Shown piece by piece: positions 35,560 to 45,771 of a stretch of DNA of 61,886 nucleotides. Source of the stretch: Bacteroides muris (ex Afrizal et al. 2022) (GTDB taxonomy: Bacteria > Bacteroidota > Bacteroidia > Bacteroidales > Bacteroidaceae); assembly GCF_004793475.1 (NCBI RefSeq), contig NZ_SRYZ01000022.1, positions 1-61,886 of the forward strand, read 5' to 3'. Within the stretch, counting starts at the first letter, position 1; every line of letters starts with the position of its first letter. A program made the translations under genes and the position numbers. The notes under the pieces are model-generated. The model was given only the letters and a program-made list of their open reading frames with translations. It was not told the origin of the DNA and ran no database searches.

Positions 35560-37347
35560 CTAATCAAAGTCCAGTTTCACTAGCTCAAAGTTCTTGGTGA
35601 AGTGCACAAAGAACACCTTCTTGTTGATGAAGCCTCCCCAGTTGTTTACCCGTTGGAACTTGAAGCCGGTCTGGATAGGTACCAAATCTAATCCCTGCAT
35701 GTTTTTCTCGAAAGAAGAGCCGTAGCGCGCAAGTCCTTTCAGGAAGAAATAACCGGTATCAAAGCCTAGCATTCCGAATTTGGGATAGCGCTCATCCATC
35801 TCCTTACCATACCATCTGCGATAGGTTTTGGTGAAGTTGATGGCGGCAGGAAGCAGGTTGTTTGTATAGAAAGAGGAATAAAAATAGGTGTCTAACTCAA
35901 AGAAGGCTTCCAGGTGGTCTTTGGTGTAGGTCTGCCATTCCGGATAACCGAACAAATGAATACGGCTTTCGGGTTGCTCGCGCACCAATAGCGTTAATTG
36001 GGGAAGTATCTTAATCAATGTCAGGTTGCTGCCTGATGTGGGAATGAAGATGTTCTCACGGTCAGCACGTAATACCGTTTTCAAGGATTCTACGGTGACA
36101 CTCTCTTTCAAGCTCTTCATCGGGATGGAACGGTTGCGTAGTTCGTCTTTCAGTCCCTTGATGAATTCTGCCTTGTCCTTGGTATCCTGGCTGGCTTCAA
36201 TAAAGATGACATTGGCATTGGGGAACTGGCGTACGAAATGATTGTACACCTCGGAGTACAGATAAGATTGTGGGGTATTTATCTGGTAGATTGCCGGATT
36301 TTGAAATACAGTGTTGTCTTTCGACGTAAATGGTATCACCAGACGCGTGTTTTGTTTCTTGGCAAACTCGGCCAGCGGCTTGATATGTTGTTGGTATAGA
36401 GGCCCGAAGATGATGTCCATATCTTTCATCTCGCTTTTACCCAGAATGGAGTTCAATGAGGTGTTCTCGGGACCCGAATTGTAAGTATACAGGTCAATGG
36501 AAGTGCCGGTACGTTTCAGGCTGTCTACGGCTATCAGCAGACCTTCGTAGTATTCTACCATACGGGAGGATTCGCTCTTCGATACCCCGTCCAGGAAGGG
36601 GAGGATGACAGCAGCCTTGATGGTGCTGAAACGCTCTGTCTCTTTTCTGTTTTCGCGGAACAACTCACTGTCGGTAGGTATTGCCTGCGATTGGGTGCTT
36701 TGCTCCGTCTGCGCTTTGGGATAGGGAATACAGAGGAAGGTTCCCTTCTTTATTTTGTTTTCGCCTTTCAACTCCGGGTTGGCGGCTATCAGTTCGGTTT
36801 CGCTGATGCCGTATTCGCGGCTGATGCTGAATACGGTTTCTTTCCGTTTCACCTTGTGCATGTCACGGCATCGTGATTCTACGGGGCCGGGAATATTGTT
36901 GGCAACCATAGTGTTGTTTTGCGTTTCAACTGGGACAATGGTTTTGGCTTCGGTTGTGGAAGGGATGCGGATTACTTGTCCGATACGAAAATTCTCGGCA
37001 CTCAGTCCCGGGTTGGCATCGCAGATGGCTCTGGCAGATACATTGTATTTTACAGTCAACCGGTAGAGGGTCTCACCGGCTTCGATAGTATGGTATGTCT
37101 CTTTTTGTACGTTGGCAGCGTTGCGCGGGATGCGCAGCGTGCGTCCGATGAATATTTTTTCGTCACTGCCGGGATTCAGCTTGATGATATCCGACTGGCT
37201 GACGCCGTACATGCTGGCGATGGAATAAAGACTTTGTCCTTTCTCGATAGTATGCAGAAAATAAGATTGATTCTCTTGTGCTACTGCATTGATACTGTAT
37301 GCACCGGCAAGCAGCAAGGAGCAGATAATGCGGTTAATCGTTTTCAT
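35560..37347 (-). CDS. LysM repeat / periplasmic-binding-fold lipoprotein-like protein
   Basis: A 595-residue exported protein. The signal peptide (about 1-23) ends in AVAQ. Three LysM domains lie at about 30-75, 85-129 and 163-209 and would bind peptidoglycan. From about 240 to the end it has a type 1 periplasmic-binding fold ([60 protein letters not shown]) related to amino-acid ABC transporter binding proteins and LpoA. The combination suggests an envelope sensor or a regulator of a peptidoglycan synthase. It lies 31 nt upstream of the beta-barrel gene on the same strand. Confidence 0.88.
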   Translation of the reverse strand: MKTINRIICSLLLAGAYSINAVAQENQSYFLHTIEKGQSLYSIASMYGVSQSDIIKLNPGSDEKIFIGRTLRIPRNAANVQKETYHTIEAGETLYRLTVKYNVSARAICDANPGLSAENFRIGQVIRIPSTTEAKTIVPVETQNNTMVANNIPGPVESRCRDMHKVKRKETVFSISREYGISETELIAANPELKGENKIKKGTFLCIPYPKAQTEQSTQSQAIPTDSELFRENRKETERFSTIKAAVILPFLDGVSKSESSRMVEYYEGLLIAVDSLKRTGTSIDLYTYNSGPENTSLNSILGKSEMKDMDIIFGPLYQQHIKPLAEFAKKQNTRLVIPFTSKDNTVFQNPAIYQINTPQSYLYSEVYNHFVRQFPNANVIFIEASQDTKDKAEFIKGLKDELRNRSIPMKSLKESVTVESLKTVLRADRENIFIPTSGSNLTLIKILPQLTLLVREQPESRIHLFGYPEWQTYTKDHLEAFFELDTYFYSSFYTNNLLPAAINFTKTYRRWYGKEMDERYPKFGMLGFDTGYFFLKGLARYGSSFEKNMQGLDLVPIQTGFKFQRVNNWGGFINKKVFFVHFTKNFELVKLDFD

Positions 37348-37502
37348 TCAGTAATCGTTGGTTTATGTTTACAATTTCCCAAAGTAGCTGCAAAGGTACG
37401 AATATTGTGGCATTCTAACCAAAGGATTGCGTTAAGAAATAATATTGTGCATTTCAAAACTGAAAAATAGCGCTTGCCAGCTGATATTCGGGGGGAAACA
37501 GT

Positions 37503-37510
37503 TATTTTTG
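37503..37510 (+). promoter_or_regulatory. -7 box of uvrA
   Basis: TATTTTTG, 26 nt before ATG 37537. A -33 box is not clear. Confidence 0.45.
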
Positions 37511-37536
37511 CAGTTAAAACGATAGGATTAATCAAC

Positions 37537-40404
37537 ATGCAAGAAGAAACAGAATATATCAATGTATATGGTGCGCGTGTACACAACCTCAAGAATATTG
37601 ATGCGGAAATCCCTCGTAACAGCCTGACTGTGATTACAGGCTTGAGCGGAAGCGGCAAGTCCTCCCTGGCATTCGATACTATTTTTGCCGAAGGGCAACG
37701 TCGCTATATCGAGACCTTTTCAGCCTATGCCCGTAACTTTCTGGGTAATCTGGAACGTCCGGACGTGGACAAGATAACGGGATTGAGTCCGGTTATCTCT
37801 ATTGAGCAAAAAACTACGAACAAGAATCCACGCTCCACCGTAGGCACCACCACAGAGGTCTACGACTATCTGCGTCTGCTCTTTGCCCGTACTGGTGACG
37901 CTTATTCTTACCTTTCGGGCGAGAAGATGGTGAAGTATACCGAGGAACAGATTCTTGACCTTATCCTGAAGGATTACAAGGGAAAACGCATTTATATTCT
38001 TGCCCCGCTGGTGCGTAGCCGTAAGGGACATTACAAAGAACTCTTCGAACAGGTGCGCAAGAAGGGCTACCTCTATGTACGTGTGGATGGTGAGGTGCAC
38101 GAAGCTTTGCCCGGTATGAAACTGGACCGCTACAAGAACCACGATGTGGAGGTGGTGATAGATAAGTTGGTGGTGACGGATAAGGATGACACACGTCTGA
38201 AGAACAGCGTGGCCACCGCCATGCGCCAAGGTGACGGACTGCTGATGATACTCGATGTGCAGACGGATAGCGTGCGCCATTACAGCAAACGGTTGATGTG
38301 TCCCATGACGGGGTTGTCTTATCGGGAACCGGCACCGCACAACTTTTCGTTCAATTCGCCGCAAGGCGCATGCCCTAAGTGCAAGGGGCTGGGAGTGGTC
38401 AGTCAGATTGATATTGACAAGGTGATTCCTGACCGTGAGCTCTCCATTGCCGGAGGTGCCATCGCACCATTGGGGAAAGCTAAGAACAGTATGATTTTCT
38501 GGCAGATTGCCGCCTTGCTGGAGAAATATGAAGCAACGTTGAAAACTCCGGTGAAGAAGTTGCCGGACGATGCACTGGATGAGATACTCTACGGCTCGGA
38601 CGAGCGTATCAAGATAAAGAGTTCATTGATAGGTACCTCTTCCGATTATTTTGTGACGTTTGAGGGGGTTGTAAAGTATATCAAGATGCTGCAGGAGAAG
38701 GATGCTTCTGCCACGGCACAGAAGTGGGCGGATCAGTTTGCCAAGACTGCCGTTTGTCCGGAATGTCATGGTGCCAAGTTGAATAAAGAAGCGCTTTCAT
38801 TCCGCATTCACGACAAGAACATCTACGAATTGTCCACGATGGACATCAATGAACTGTATGACTGGCTGGCAAACGTGAACCCGTATCTCAGTAGCAAGCA
38901 GCAGCAGATTGCCGGTGAAATCCTGAAGGAAATCCGTACACGGCTCAAGTTTCTGCTTGACGTCGGTCTGGATTATCTTTCGCTGAACCGCAGTTCCGTC
39001 AGCCTTTCCGGTGGCGAAAGCCAGCGTATCCGCCTGGCTACGCAGATAGGCTCTCAGTTGGTGAATGTGTTGTATATATTGGACGAGCCGAGTATCGGCC
39101 TGCACCAACGAGACAACCAGCGCTTGATATGCTCTTTGAAGGACTTGCGTGACATTGGCAACTCCGTCATTGTGGTGGAGCATGACAAGGATATGATGCT
39201 TGCGGCCGATTATGTCATTGATATGGGGCCGAAAGCCGGTAGGCTGGGAGGGGATGTTGTCTTTGCCGGTACTCCCCGCGAAATGCTCCGGACGCATACG
39301 CTGACTTCCCAATATTTGAACGGTGAACGTGCCATCGAGGTGCCTGCCAAGCGTCGCGAGGGCAATGGGCACAGCCTGTGGCTGCGTGGCGCCAAGGGTA
39401 ATAACCTGAAGAATGTGGATGTGGAGTTTCCGTTGGGCAAGCTGATTTGCGTTACTGGTGTTTCCGGCAGTGGTAAGTCCACGCTTATCAATGAGACGTT
39501 GCAGCCTATTCTTTCACAGAAATTCTATCGTTCTCTGCAGGACCCTTTGGAGTATGGCAGCATTGAAGGATTAGAATATATAGATAAGGTGGTGAATGTA
39601 GATCAGTCTCCCTTGGGGCGTACCCCGCGTTCCAATCCGGCCACGTATACGGGCGTATTTTCCGATATACGCAATCTGTTTGTCGGCTTACCCGAAGCGA
39701 AGATACGCGGATATAAGGCGGGACGCTTCTCCTTCAATGTCAGTGGAGGGCGATGCGAGGCTTGCCAAGGCAACGGGTACAAGTGTATTGAGATGAATTT
39801 CCTGCCAGATGTGTATGTGCCTTGCGAGGTGTGTCACGGCAAACGCTACAACCGCGAGACGCTGGAAGTACGTTTTAAGGGAAAATCCATTGCCGATGTG
39901 CTGGATATGACCATCAACCGTGCGGTGGAGTTTTTCGAGAATGTTCCTCAGATATTGAACAAAATTAAGGTTATTCAGGAAGTCGGATTGGGTTATATCA
40001 AGTTGGGGCAGTCCTCCACCACGCTCTCCGGAGGTGAGAGTCAGCGCGTGAAGTTGGCTACTGAACTTTCCAAACGTGATACGGGCAAGACTCTTTATAT
40101 CCTTGACGAACCTACCACCGGACTCCATTTCGAGGATATTCGCGTTCTGATGAACGTGTTGAACAAACTCGTAGACAAAGGGAATACTGTTGTCGTCATT
40201 GAGCATAATCTCGATGTTATCAAGATGGCAGATTATATCATTGATATGGGGCCTGAAGGTGGCAAGGGAGGAGGGGAGCTTCTTTCCTGCGGGACGCCTG
40301 AAGAGGTGGCAAAAAGCGAGAAAGGCTATACTCCGAAATTCCTGCGTGAAGAGCTGGAAGCTGATAAAATAAAATTTGTAAATTGCCATGGTGAAAATCA
40401 ATAA
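37537..40404 (+). CDS. uvrA: Excinuclease ABC subunit UvrA
   Basis: A 955-residue damage-recognition ATPase of nucleotide excision repair. It has two ABC ATPase halves with P-loops GLSGSGKSS (about 35-43) and GVSGSGKST (in the second half). The two signature motifs are [18 protein letters not shown] and [16 protein letters not shown]. Zinc-binding cysteines are visible at [19 protein letters not shown], and [11 protein letters not shown] with CEVCHG. ATG 37537 ([20 protein letters not shown]) is the family start; the longer open frame is not needed. It overlaps the ybaK-like gene by 17 nt. Confidence 0.97.
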   Translation: MQEETEYINVYGARVHNLKNIDAEIPRNSLTVITGLSGSGKSSLAFDTIFAEGQRRYIETFSAYARNFLGNLERPDVDKITGLSPVISIEQKTTNKNPRSTVGTTTEVYDYLRLLFARTGDAYSYLSGEKMVKYTEEQILDLILKDYKGKRIYILAPLVRSRKGHYKELFEQVRKKGYLYVRVDGEVHEALPGMKLDRYKNHDVEVVIDKLVVTDKDDTRLKNSVATAMRQGDGLLMILDVQTDSVRHYSKRLMCPMTGLSYREPAPHNFSFNSPQGACPKCKGLGVVSQIDIDKVIPDRELSIAGGAIAPLGKAKNSMIFWQIAALLEKYEATLKTPVKKLPDDALDEILYGSDERIKIKSSLIGTSSDYFVTFEGVVKYIKMLQEKDASATAQKWADQFAKTAVCPECHGAKLNKEALSFRIHDKNIYELSTMDINELYDWLANVNPYLSSKQQQIAGEILKEIRTRLKFLLDVGLDYLSLNRSSVSLSGGESQRIRLATQIGSQLVNVLYILDEPSIGLHQRDNQRLICSLKDLRDIGNSVIVVEHDKDMMLAADYVIDMGPKAGRLGGDVVFAGTPREMLRTHTLTSQYLNGERAIEVPAKRREGNGHSLWLRGAKGNNLKNVDVEFPLGKLICVTGVSGSGKSTLINETLQPILSQKFYRSLQDPLEYGSIEGLEYIDKVVNVDQSPLGRTPRSNPATYTGVFSDIRNLFVGLPEAKIRGYKAGRFSFNVSGGRCEACQGNGYKCIEMNFLPDVYVPCEVCHGKRYNRETLEVRFKGKSIADVLDMTINRAVEFFENVPQILNKIKVIQEVGLGYIKLGQSSTTLSGGESQRVKLATELSKRDTGKTLYILDEPTTGLHFEDIRVLMNVLNKLVDKGNTVVVIEHNLDVIKMADYIIDMGPEGGKGGGELLSCGTPEEVAKSEKGYTPKFLREELEADKIKFVNCHGENQ

Positions 40405-40870
40405 GACGAATGCAGCAAGGCTTCTCGACAAGGCCAAGATTGCGTATGAGCTCATTCCCTACGAGGTGGATGAGAATGACTTAAGTGCAGTGCATGTAGC
40501 TGCCAGTTTGGGTGAGGACATCAATTGCGTGTTCAAGACGCTGATTCTTCACGGTGATAAATCCGGCTATTTTGTTTGTGTCATTCCGGGTGAGCACGAA
40601 GTGGATTTGAAGCTGGCGGCAAAGGCATCGGGTAACAAAAAGTGTGACCTTATTCCGGTTAAGGAACTTTTACCCCTGACAGGCTATGTCCGGGGCGGGT
40701 GTTCACCCATCGGCATGAAGAAGCCTTTCCCTACCTATATTCACGAAACGTGCCTTCAGTTTCCATATATTTATATCAGTGCCGGACAACGCGGTTTGCA
40801 GCTTAAACTAGACCCGAAGGATTTGGTAAGGGAAGTACATGCAGAGGTTTGTGTTCTTTTTAATGAATAA
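40388..40870 (+). CDS. ybaK: Cys-tRNA(Pro) deacylase YbaK
   Basis: A 160-residue member of the YbaK/EbsC editing family that hydrolyses mischarged Cys-tRNA(Pro). Recognised by NAARLLDKAKIAYELIPYE, CVFKTLILHGDKSGYFVCVI, the catalytic-region lysine context LAAKASGNKKCDLI, and GGCSPIGMKKPFPTYIHE. It starts within the last codons of uvrA, which suggests co-transcription. Confidence 0.92.
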   Translation: MVKINKTNAARLLDKAKIAYELIPYEVDENDLSAVHVAASLGEDINCVFKTLILHGDKSGYFVCVIPGEHEVDLKLAAKASGNKKCDLIPVKELLPLTGYVRGGCSPIGMKKPFPTYIHETCLQFPYIYISAGQRGLQLKLDPKDLVREVHAEVCVLFNE

Positions 40871-40988
40871 ATCTTCTATTTTTTGCTGAGATATTTTAAT
40901 TATATAAGGAAATATTCAATAGAATTTATATATTTGCAGGAATTATTCAAGAAATCAATCTAATTACTAATTCTAAAAACTAATTTTT

Positions 40989-42509
40989 ATGTTCAACAAA
41001 CACCCTAAAGGTCTGATTGCCGCATCTTTTGCTAATTTGGGCGAGCGCTTCGGCTTTTATACCATGATGGCCATTCTTGTACTTTTTCTGCAAGCCAAGT
41101 TCGGACTGGATGGAAAAGAGGCAGGGTTGATTTACTCAACATTTTATTTTTCTATTTACATTCTTGCATTGATAGGTGGTATTATTGCCGACAGAACTCG
41201 TAACTACAAAGGTACCATCTTTACCGGTATTGTCTTGATGGCGGTAGGCTACTTGATGCTGGCCATCCCGTCTCCTACACCGGTTGCCAATAAAACCTTG
41301 TTTTTGGTGATTACTTGTGCAGCCTTGTTTGTCATAGCTTTCGGAAATGGCCTTTTCAAGGGAAATCTTCAAGCGCTGGTAGGGCAGATGTACGACAATC
41401 CCCAATATTCCAGCATGCGCGATTCCGGTTTCTCCTTATTCTATATGTTCATCAATGTAGGTGCCATCTTTGCTCCGTTTGCCGCAGTAGGCGTACGTAA
41501 CTGGTGGCTGTCCACGTTCGGCTACAATTATGATGCCGACCTGCCTGCCCTTTGCCACGGACATCTGGCTGGAACGCTGACTCCCGAAGCTGTGGACACT
41601 TACAGCGCATTGGCGGCAAAAGCCACTATTTCCGGAACACCCGTAACGGATATGACGGTATTTGCCAATGAATATCTGAATGTGTTTACTACCGGTTTCC
41701 ACTATGCATTCGGTGTAGCTATCTTGGCTATGGCTCTTTCTCTGGTGATTTTTATCATCAACAGAAAGAAGTTCCCCGATCCCAGCAAGAAGGTTGCTGC
41801 AAAAGTAGGCGACGCAACTGTTGTGGAGATGAGTGCGCAAGAGGTGAAACAGCGCATGTATGCATTGTTTGCCGTATTTGGTGTGGTAATTTTCTTCTGG
41901 TTTTCTTTCCATCAGAATGGATTGACGCTGACTTATTTTGCCAAGGAATATACAGATTTGAATTTGTTCGGAATGGCTATTTCCGCTGAGCTATTCCAGT
42001 CTTTGAACCCGATTTTTGTTGTGTCTCTGACACCAGTTATTATGGCTGTTTTTGCAGCACAACGTGCCAAGGGTAAAGAGCCTTCCACTCCGCGGAAGAT
42101 TGCCATCGGTATGGGTATTGCTGCCACCGGCTTTCTTATAATGGCTATCGGTTCTTATGTAAGCAACTTGCCGATGCACAAGGATATTATCGCTTTGGGT
42201 ACTTCTCCGGTGAAGGTGACTCCGCTGTTGCTGATGGTTACCTATCTGATATTGACTGTTGCCGAGTTGTACATATCTCCGTTGGGCATTTCATTCGTGT
42301 CCAAGGTGGCTCCTCCCAAATATCAGGGTATCATGCAGGGCGGTTGGCTGGGTGCTACTGCCATTGGTAATCAGTTGCTCGTTATCGGTGCTATCCTCTA
42401 CGAAAGTATCCCTATCTGGATGACGTGGACGGTATTCGTAGTAGCGTGCTGCATTTCCATGTTTACCATGCTGTTCATGCTAAAATGGCTTGAAAAGGTG
42501 GCGAAGTAA
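40989..42509 (+). CDS. POT/PTR2 family peptide:H+ symporter
   Basis: A 506-residue major facilitator that imports di- and tripeptides with protons. The signature of the family is present: NLGERFGFYTMMAILVLFL (ExxERFxYY-like) near residue 16, FYFSIYILALIGGIIADR, GNGLFKGNLQALVGQMY and DSGFSLFYMFINVGAIFAP. It has about 13-14 membrane spans with a long loop near residue 180-215. A TATATTTG box (40929-40936) lies 53 nt upstream. It ends at the terminator at 42531-42571. Confidence 0.94.
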   Translation: MFNKHPKGLIAASFANLGERFGFYTMMAILVLFLQAKFGLDGKEAGLIYSTFYFSIYILALIGGIIADRTRNYKGTIFTGIVLMAVGYLMLAIPSPTPVANKTLFLVITCAALFVIAFGNGLFKGNLQALVGQMYDNPQYSSMRDSGFSLFYMFINVGAIFAPFAAVGVRNWWLSTFGYNYDADLPALCHGHLAGTLTPEAVDTYSALAAKATISGTPVTDMTVFANEYLNVFTTGFHYAFGVAILAMALSLVIFIINRKKFPDPSKKVAAKVGDATVVEMSAQEVKQRMYALFAVFGVVIFFWFSFHQNGLTLTYFAKEYTDLNLFGMAISAELFQSLNPIFVVSLTPVIMAVFAAQRAKGKEPSTPRKIAIGMGIAATGFLIMAIGSYVSNLPMHKDIIALGTSPVKVTPLLLMVTYLILTVAELYISPLGISFVSKVAPPKYQGIMQGGWLGATAIGNQLLVIGAILYESIPIWMTWTVFVVACCISMFTMLFMLKWLEKVAK

Positions 42510-42530
42510 TCGGAAACGGAAGATAAAACC

Positions 42531-42571
42531 AAAGGCTGCGCAATGTTCGTAATGAACTGCGCAGCTTTTAA
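42531..42571 (+). terminator. Terminator of the peptide transporter gene
   Basis: The stem AAAGGCTGCGCA (42531-42542) pairs with TGCGCAGCTTTT (42558-42569), and the end is T-rich. Confidence 0.8.
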
Positions 42572-42598
42572 TTTTTGGAGGACTTTTAATGCCGGGGC

Positions 42599-43096
42599 TC
42601 AGATTTCCAGTCCCATGATGTAGTCATTCATATAATATCCGTTTCCTATCGGGAAATCCCCTTCACGGAGTTTCTGCATTCCCATGTGTTCGTAGAACTG
42701 CAGTGCCTTGTTGTTACGGTTCACATTCAGCTCCATCACACAAGGGCCGGGATGTACTTCCTTGATATACCTGATGGCTTCACGGAAGAGGAAACTGCCG
42801 CAATGTGCACCTTGGTAATGTGGGAGTACATAAATCTTCTGCAAGTGAAATAAATTTTCCCCTTGCTGCTCTACAGACACATAGCCCACCGCTTCACATT
42901 CCTTGTAAGCCAGAAAGTAGACATGACCTTCTTCTTCCATTTGTTTACGGATATTGTCCAATGAATACATCCATTCCATCATGTAGGCGGTCTGCTCGGG
43001 AGTAAGGATATCCTTATACGTAACGGGAAATATTTGTTGCGCAAGTTTCTGAATCAGTGCGCAATCTGCTGTCGTTGCTTTTCTTATAGTAAACAT
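42599..43096 (-). CDS. GNAT family N-acetyltransferase
   Basis: A 165-residue acetyltransferase. It has IRKATTADCALIQKLAQQIF at the N-terminus, the acetyl-CoA loop QKIYVLPHYQGAHCGSFLFR (about 88-107) and NVNRNNKALQFYEHMGMQKL near the C-terminus. The substrate is unknown. It is transcribed divergently from the hydrogenase cluster. Confidence 0.92.
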   Translation of the reverse strand: MFTIRKATTADCALIQKLAQQIFPVTYKDILTPEQTAYMMEWMYSLDNIRKQMEEEGHVYFLAYKECEAVGYVSVEQQGENLFHLQKIYVLPHYQGAHCGSFLFREAIRYIKEVHPGPCVMELNVNRNNKALQFYEHMGMQKLREGDFPIGNGYYMNDYIMGLEI

Positions 43097-43203
43097 ATCG
43101 GTGGTATTTATACTGTTTGGGTTGTAAAGTTAAGTCTTTTTTGTGAAACAATCGTTATCTTTGCAGACCGTTACCGAACTAACTAATTCTGATTTTAAAA
43201 AAT

Positions 43204-44664
43204 ATGGCATTTACGAGCAACATTATGATTGTCCGCCACAGATTGCTGAAGGAACTGGTAAAGCTGTGGAATAATAACGAACTTGTGGATAAAATAGACC
43301 GGCTGCCTATCGAGCTGAGTCCGAGACGGTCCAAGCATGCGGGACGCTGCTGCGTGCACAAAGAGCGCGCAGTGTGGAAGTACAAATCACTGCCGTTGCT
43401 GGGACTTGATATGGAGGACGAGATGGATGAACTGACTCCTTTGTCGGAGTACGCTGCCCGTGCACTGGATAGAGCGGAGAATGGCAAGCCGAAAGACAAT
43501 ATCATGTGTGTGATTGACGAAGCTTGTTCGGCATGTGTGCAGATAAACTACGAGATTACGAACCTTTGCCGCGGATGTACGGCACGCGGTTGCCAGGTGA
43601 ATTGTCCCAAGAAAGCTGTACATGTCAAGGAGAGCGGGCAGGCGTGGATTGACCATGATGCGTGTATCAGTTGCGGCATCTGCCATAAGAGCTGTCCCTA
43701 CCATGCCATTGTTTATATTCCTGTACCTTGTGAGGAAGCTTGTCCCGTAAAAGCCATCAGTAAGGATGAGAAGGGGATAGAGCATATCGACGAAAGCAAA
43801 TGTATCTATTGCGGAAAGTGTCTCAATGCATGTCCGTTCGGAGCAATTTTCGAAATATCGCAGGTATTTGACGTGTTACACAGAATCCGCAAGGGTGAGC
43901 AGGTGGTAGCTATTGTGGCTCCGTCCATCCTGGGGCAGTTCAAGACAACCATTGAACAAGTGTATGGCGCATTGAGACAAGTTGGTTTTACGGATGTCAT
44001 TGAGGTAGCTCAGGGAGCGATGGATACTGTCAGCAACGAGGCGCACGAGCTGATTGAGAAGTTGGAAGAGGGCCAGAAGTTTATGACGACTTCCTGCTGT
44101 CCGTCTTATATAGAGCTGGTGAACAAGCATATTCCTGCCATGAAGCCCTACGTGTCAGGTACCGGGTCTCCGATGTATTATGCCGCCCGCATTGCTAAAG
44201 AGAAGTATCCGGATGCGAAGGTGGTCTTTATAGGTCCTTGCGTCGCCAAGCGCAAAGAGGCGCAGCGTGACGAGGCGGTGGACTTCATCATGACTTTCGA
44301 GGAAATGGCTTCTGTGCTTGCCGGGCTGGATATTCAGATGGAGCAGGCACAGCCCTATTCCATGAGTTTCACTTCTGTGCGCGAGGCGCATGGCTTCGCG
44401 CAGGCAGGGGGCGTGATGGGTGCCGTGAAAGCCTATCTGAAGGAAGAGGCGGATAAAATCAATGCCGTACAAGTGGCTAATCTGGATAAGAAAGCTATTG
44501 GTGCGTTGCGTGCTTACGTCAAGTCGGGCAAGGCTCCGGGGCAGTTTATTGAAGTGATGGCTTGTGAGGGCGGTTGTATTACCGGGCCATGTTCGCATAA
44601 TGAAATAACTGCCGGAAAGCGCCAGCTGACGCAGGAGTTGGCAAAGAGAAAAGAGACGTATTAG
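43204..44664 (+). CDS. [FeFe]-hydrogenase catalytic protein with ferredoxin domain
   Basis: A 486-residue enzyme that interconverts protons and H2, probably with ferredoxin as partner. An N-terminal 4Fe-4S region holds several Cys clusters (CRGCTARGCQVNC, CISCGICHKSC, CIYCGKCLNACP). The H-cluster domain has all three motifs: TTSCCPSY (C298, C299), IGPCVAKRKEA (C346) and EVMACEGGCITGP (C454, C458). TSCCPSY in place of TSCCPxW suggests one of the less-studied groups rather than the classical bifurcating type. It is monomeric in layout, with no NADH-binding partner genes. The maturases HydE, HydG and HydF follow. A TATCTTTG box lies at 43156-43163. Confidence 0.93.
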   Translation: MAFTSNIMIVRHRLLKELVKLWNNNELVDKIDRLPIELSPRRSKHAGRCCVHKERAVWKYKSLPLLGLDMEDEMDELTPLSEYAARALDRAENGKPKDNIMCVIDEACSACVQINYEITNLCRGCTARGCQVNCPKKAVHVKESGQAWIDHDACISCGICHKSCPYHAIVYIPVPCEEACPVKAISKDEKGIEHIDESKCIYCGKCLNACPFGAIFEISQVFDVLHRIRKGEQVVAIVAPSILGQFKTTIEQVYGALRQVGFTDVIEVAQGAMDTVSNEAHELIEKLEEGQKFMTTSCCPSYIELVNKHIPAMKPYVSGTGSPMYYAARIAKEKYPDAKVVFIGPCVAKRKEAQRDEAVDFIMTFEEMASVLAGLDIQMEQAQPYSMSFTSVREAHGFAQAGGVMGAVKAYLKEEADKINAVQVANLDKKAIGALRAYVKSGKAPGQFIEVMACEGGCITGPCSHNEITAGKRQLTQELAKRKETY

Positions 44665-44680
44665 CCCTTTGTCCGTTTAT

Positions 44681-45721
44681 ATGAAGCATTTGATTGACAA
44701 ACTGCGGAGCAATCGCAGGCTGGATGCCGAAGAGTATAAAGCCTTGCTTCTTTGTCGGGACACAGCCCTTGCAGCCTACCTGCAAGGGCTTGCCCGGGAA
44801 GAAGCGCTTGCCCGCTTTGGTAATAAAATCTTCATTCGCGGACTGATTGAGATAACCAACCGTTGCCGCAATAACTGCTACTATTGCGGCATACGGAAGG
44901 AGAACCGGAACATCACCCGTTATGAGCTGACGCAGGAGGAGATTCTTTCGTGTTGCCATGAAGGCTATCGGTTGGGCTTCCGTACCTTTGTGCTGCAAGG
45001 GGGCGAAGCGCCGGCGGTGAAGGATGAGGGGATGGTGGAGACAGTTGCCGCCATCCGGCAATCCTTCCCGGATTGTGCCATTACCTTATCCTTGGGCGAG
45101 AAATCGCGGGAAGCCTACGAACGTTTCTTCCTGGCAGGTGCCAACCGCTATCTGTTGCGGCACGAAACCTGCAATGAAAGGCACTATCGCAAGCTCCATC
45201 CGGCGGAGATGTCTCTTTCTCACCGGTTACAATGCCTGGGGTGGTTGAAAGAGATAGGCTATCAAGTGGGAACCGGAATCATGGTAGGCAGTCCTTACCA
45301 GACGGTGGACTATCTGGTGGAAGACATTCTCTTCATCGAACGGTTTCATCCGGAGATGATAGGCATAGGACCTTTCCTTCCGCATCACGATACTCCGTTT
45401 TCCTCTTTTTCATCGGGAGATATGGAGTTGACGTTGAAGCTGCTTTCTATCTTCCGGCTGATGCATCCTTCCGCACTGATACCTGCCACTACTGCCTTGG
45501 CTACACTTGCCCCGGACGGACGGGAGCGGGGAATATTGGCGGGCGCCAATGTCGTGATGCCCAACCTTTCCCCTTCTCATCAACGGGCAAAGTATTCCCT
45601 TTACGACAACAAAGCCTCTGTGGGTGCTGAAGCTGCAGAAGGTTTGCAGAAACTGGAGGAGCGACTGAAAGGAATAGGCTATGAAGTGTCCAAAGAGAGG
45701 GGGGATTATGAGAATGGATAA
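44681..45721 (+). CDS. hydE: [FeFe]-hydrogenase maturase HydE (radical SAM)
   Basis: A 346-residue radical SAM enzyme needed to build the dithiolate ligand of the H-cluster. The cluster motif is CRNNCYYC (C62, C66, C69), followed by LQGGEAPAVKDEG and GTGIMVGSPYQTVDYLVEDI. ATG 44681 is preferred; an in-frame TTG four codons earlier is unlikely. It starts 16 nt after the hydrogenase stop, so they are co-transcribed. Confidence 0.94.
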   Translation: MKHLIDKLRSNRRLDAEEYKALLLCRDTALAAYLQGLAREEALARFGNKIFIRGLIEITNRCRNNCYYCGIRKENRNITRYELTQEEILSCCHEGYRLGFRTFVLQGGEAPAVKDEGMVETVAAIRQSFPDCAITLSLGEKSREAYERFFLAGANRYLLRHETCNERHYRKLHPAEMSLSHRLQCLGWLKEIGYQVGTGIMVGSPYQTVDYLVEDILFIERFHPEMIGIGPFLPHHDTPFSSFSSGDMELTLKLLSIFRLMHPSALIPATTALATLAPDGRERGILAGANVVMPNLSPSHQRAKYSLYDNKASVGAEAAEGLQKLEERLKGIGYEVSKERGDYENG

Positions 45722-45771
45722 TTCTCAATTCTTCATTCTTTATTATCAATTATCAATTTACAATTTGCAAA